The notes beneath the pieces are model-generated. The model searched no databases, was not told the DNA's origin, and worked only from the letters and a program-made list of their open reading frames with translations. A DNA stretch of 47,384 nucleotides from Scytalidium lignicola (taxonomy: Eukaryota; Ascomycota; Leotiomycetes). The translations under genes were made by a program, and so were the position numbers. This document shows positions 44,468 to 47,384 of the stretch, piece by piece. The stretch lies in assembly GCA_002812745.2 (NCBI GenBank), contig NCSJ02000322.1:1-47384 (forward strand), in the 5' to 3' direction. Numbering within the stretch: position 1 is the stretch's first letter; every line of letters starts with the position of its first letter.

Positions 44468-46629
44468 GTCTGAAAATAAATGTTGGTATATCAATAAAAA
44501 TCATGCATTTTGACAGTGTGAAGTGATTGACGTGAATATTTGGATTTTTCAGGCGTAATTTTTAGCCTTTGGAATATGCGATATGACGACGAGAAGAGAA
44601 ATGAGATTACTATTTATGTCAACATTGACTTACGTCACAAAGATCGGTAGGCGCGTCGAGATGAGGAAAGCACCCCCTTTGATTCAGTGCCGTCATATCA
44701 ATTTGAATTTTTAACCCATAATTATCCTTGAGTTACCGTTGCAGTTTAATAACTTTGTTGGTAACTATATTAATAGCAATGGATTTTATTTATAATGATG
44801 GCAGGCTTCTACCAGCTCTTTCACTACAGAAATTGAATATGGAATTCTGTGAGTGAAGTAAGATTTCCTTCAAATAACGTAGTCCTGCACATTCACTATG
44901 GCATGTCAACTTCATGGCTACTCTGCTGGCCACAGAAAACCACACTAATTCAAAGTAGGTCAGTTGATGTGTAAAGTAACTTGATGGATATCCACATACA
45001 GGTTTTGTCTTGCCCCTAAATCTCCAAGATGATTGATCTAGATCTAAAAATGTGTAGAGTTTATTTGCTCTCATAATTCAATATAAATTCCTTGTAAGCT
45101 TTGTTCAAATAAAGTACCACTCCGAAGTAGTACGTAGGTAGGACGGCGGAGTGCCAAAGTAAATTTTTCTCAGCACACTCCACTTCTACATCTCAAAATG
45201 TTGAAATTTGGAGAAGGGCTTTCGCCTTGTATCCAAGCGGTTGTCATCTAGGAGAAATATTATATGTAAAACTTACCCATTCGTCAGGCTCATATGTTTC
45301 AGACTGAACCTAACTTTATATATCAATTAAAGCCTTCCCATACTACCCAAAGTCTAGGGCCCGGCCGGCGTGCTTGTTTGGTGCAGTGGTAATATGACGC
45401 GTTCCAAGTGGGTTCCCCTAATGCCCCGTGTCAGTGATACACCATGAGAAAGTTCGCTCTATTCTGTCAGCTGGTAACTGGCTAAAATCGGTACGGCCGG
45501 TTTTCTATGGCATCTTCGAGGCTCGAAGATGACCGGATTTTTGCCATTTTTGGCTTTTATCTCTCTTTTGTATATAACTTTTTTTTGTTTTGTGCCTGGT
45601 CCACCGTTGTTGAACTCGCTTGCTATCTGAGGAAGGAGCGTTAGGAGAAAGGGGGTGTCCTAACAAATAACGTATGGGCGCCAAACACCCCAATATCGTT
45701 AGGTTTTACCTGTTTATGCTAGATACTATTGATTCAAACTGAATGAACTGGCCGTACAAAGTGAAATTGACAGAGATTTAAGAATAGAAAACGGAGAATT
45801 TAGTAACTGGCAAAGACGTGGCATAAGCACAGCATGGAATCCAACAAAACAACAACGGCTGCCTACCTCCAAGCCGAGGTAGCAACTACGATATCCTATA
45901 GAGGAAATCAGTGATTACAGTTGATTATCATACAGTATGGATACAACTTACAGAAAACTTGCAAAGGGATTTCATCAGTGTTGATCATATTAAAGAACGA
46001 ATATGACCTTAATCAGTTAGAGATAAATATTTCAATACCAGAGATCCAGTCTAATATGTTGACCTCTACTGAATTATAACCCACCTTCACAATTGGGTTC
46101 TAGTTTCTAGAATACCTACAAAAGCTCTGTTCTGTTTCCTCAACTTCATTTGATATGTGACTTTCCGACTTTAAGATATTTGAAAGCTATCACTAAGTAG
46201 CTACAATACTTCCGGAGGAACTATACTGGGATATAGAACGGTGTTATTAAAGCTACAGCAGACAACGAAGCTTAAATTGACCGAATAATAGAAATATTTG
46301 GCCAAATTTAATTTTGATGTAGAGAATAAATTGGAACAAAAGGAACGAGGGTTGAAATTGAAGGAAATCAAGACGCATTCATAGGGTCGGAAAGAGATAA
46401 ATCAAATAAATCCTACCAGTGACATAAATTGGCTCTTAACAGTAGATGGACTAAACGACTCTTCATCGAATATGTTAATGAAGGTTACGTTGACATACAT
46501 TTTGAAAAGCCGGGGGATGGCCAACCTAGACATTCAAAGCCTCATATTCCAGGCATAAACAACGTCACCACCGACACTATCTTCGTCCAATTTCATCCTT
46601 AACTCAATTAATCCCTCAACTCTTTTACA
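44468..46629. other. 2.2-kb AT-rich gene-free region
   Basis: No supportable gene. A perfect 21-bp palindrome-like hairpin lies at 45511-45531 and a possible tRNA-derived promoter pair near 45380-45420. Fragments around 45900-46400 look like worn coding sequence but carry many stops and could not be assigned. The last few hundred bases should be the promoter of the gene at 46630. Confidence 0.4.
45511..45531. repeat. Near-perfect palindrome CATCTTCGAG-G-CTCGAAGATG
   Basis: Ten-base arms flank one central G. Outside them, AAAATCGGT (about 45484) pairs with ACCGGATTTT (about 45532-45541) with one bulge, so the hairpin can extend to about 60 bases. It lies in a gene-free region. An operator, terminator-like hairpin or element end is possible. 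Confidence 0.5.
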
Positions 46630-47384
46630 ATGGGCTCCTCAAGCTCGAAAGTAGCACGCTCGGCAACACGAAAATATCCTACTCGCACACCAGCTCCAGC
46701 TACCAGCGCTGGCAGACCAAGACCAGCAAATGCGCGCCAACAAGCAGCTCCTCCATCCTCAGCAGCACCATCTGGAAATGCGCCAGGTCCAACCGTGCAT
46801 CCGAACACCAAACCTCGATCAACCCGTGATGAAGGTTCGTTATGAATAAATTTCATTCTCTCCACCTATATCCAAAAACACCACCAAAATTTCCCCCTCT
46901 TTTTTAAATACCCATACGTTTATATATATTCCACCTCTCCACCCAAAACTCGAGAAACTAACTGAAAATAAAAAACTACCCAGCTATAAATCTCGACGCC
47001 TCCGACCCAGACCTAAAAGCCCACAACGCCCGCCTCCGCATCCTCGGCGCCGTGAATCCATCCCCAACACACTCAAACTCATCAACGGCAATAACAACAA
47101 CCTACCCAGCACCATCTTCACCTTCCTCCAATCCTCATCCCCATCACTCCTCTTCTCCCTCAATCCCATCAAACATCTTTCCCACAGCATCCGGCGTCGG
47201 CGGCGTCACAAACCCCGCCCTAACTCTCCTAATCGCAAGAGAGAAACTCGCAAAGGAGGCGGAGGAGGAGTTCGAGCGGATCGGGAAGAGCAGTGGGAGG
47301 GAGGAAGGGAGGAGGATTTTGGATGTGTTGGGGATTAGACAGGTGCTTGCTTTGAGGGAGAGTGGGGTCGGGGATGAGGAGATT
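46630..47384 (+). CDS. N-myristoylation-type protein, 3' end outside window
   Basis: Exon 1 is 46630-46834 and exon 2 starts at 46984 (149-nt GTTCGT..CAG intron); the frame is open to the window edge, so the gene is partial. The start MGSSSSK has glycine 2 and serine 6, the classic N-myristoylation signal. A Pro/Ala/Ser-rich, basic disordered stretch follows, then DASDPDLKAHNARLRILGAVNP, a Ser/Pro-rich linker and a helical, charged part (TLLIAREKLAKEAEEEF, then RRILDVLGIRQVLALRESG). I have the impression of a conserved small fungal protein of unknown role, perhaps mitochondrial or membrane-attached. The C-terminus would decide it. Confidence 0.7.

Overview
The window looks like chromosomal DNA of a filamentous ascomycete (Pezizomycotina). 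Short introns of about 50-150 nt with GT..AG ends interrupt most genes. The families present (HET-domain protein, fungal 2EXR/DUF7730-like protein, AmdS-type amidase, DHA1 drug transporter, GH2 exo-glucosaminidase, Mediator subunit 8) are typical of that group. A leotiomycete is my best guess from the flavour of the proteins, but nothing in the sequence fixes the class. Five single N characters (1106, 4211, 5189, 5948, 13171) each sit against a homopolymer. In the two coding cases, dropping the N restores the reading frame, so they look like assembly placeholders.

Layout, left to right. 735-2809 (-): a catalytically dead M20-family amidohydrolase with a repeat-bearing N-terminal extension. 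3944-5075 (+): glucose-6-phosphate 1-epimerase. 5990-6964 (+): a three-finger C2H2 protein with a possible chromo-like N-terminus and a TGA at codon 4. 7183-8433 (-): a 2EXR-like protein. Then 3.3 kb without genes, holding a G-quadruplex tract and a 230-bp inverted-repeat (MITE-like) element. 11739-12544 (-): Med8, divergent from an MFS transporter (13076-14745, +). 15199-16139 (-): a secreted cysteine-rich protein with a probable GPI anchor. 17025-19874 (+): a secreted exo-beta-D-glucosaminidase. 20701-22485 (+): a broken APH-family kinase gene.

The right half holds an 862-residue Pro/Glu/Val repeat protein (23869-26457, +), an AmdS-like amidase (26827-28825, -), a small tail-anchored protein with two PPxY motifs (29469-29963, -), an unrecognised protein (31097-32288, -), an AT-hook plus transmembrane protein (33354-34185, +), a HET-domain protein ending in a WW-like domain (34330-36465, -), a small membrane/coiled-coil protein (37020-37334, -), and an FAD oxidoreductase (37888-39650, -) divergent from a COG0523/CobW metal-chaperone GTPase (40135-42094, +). 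After these come a disabled methyltransferase gene (about 43480-44467, -), a 2-kb AT-rich gap, and the start of an N-myristoylation-type protein that runs off the window (46630 onward, +).

There is no single operon-like system. Most genes are independent housekeeping or accessory loci. The most interesting items are: the M20 pseudoenzyme with its three-copy motif; the HET-WW protein with a PPxY membrane protein about 4.4 kb away (WW domains bind PPxY); three zinc-response-like motifs in the promoter shared by the COG0523 GTPase and the FAD oxidoreductase; the inverted-repeat element; and three loci carrying isolated in-frame stops, which suggests recent gene loss.
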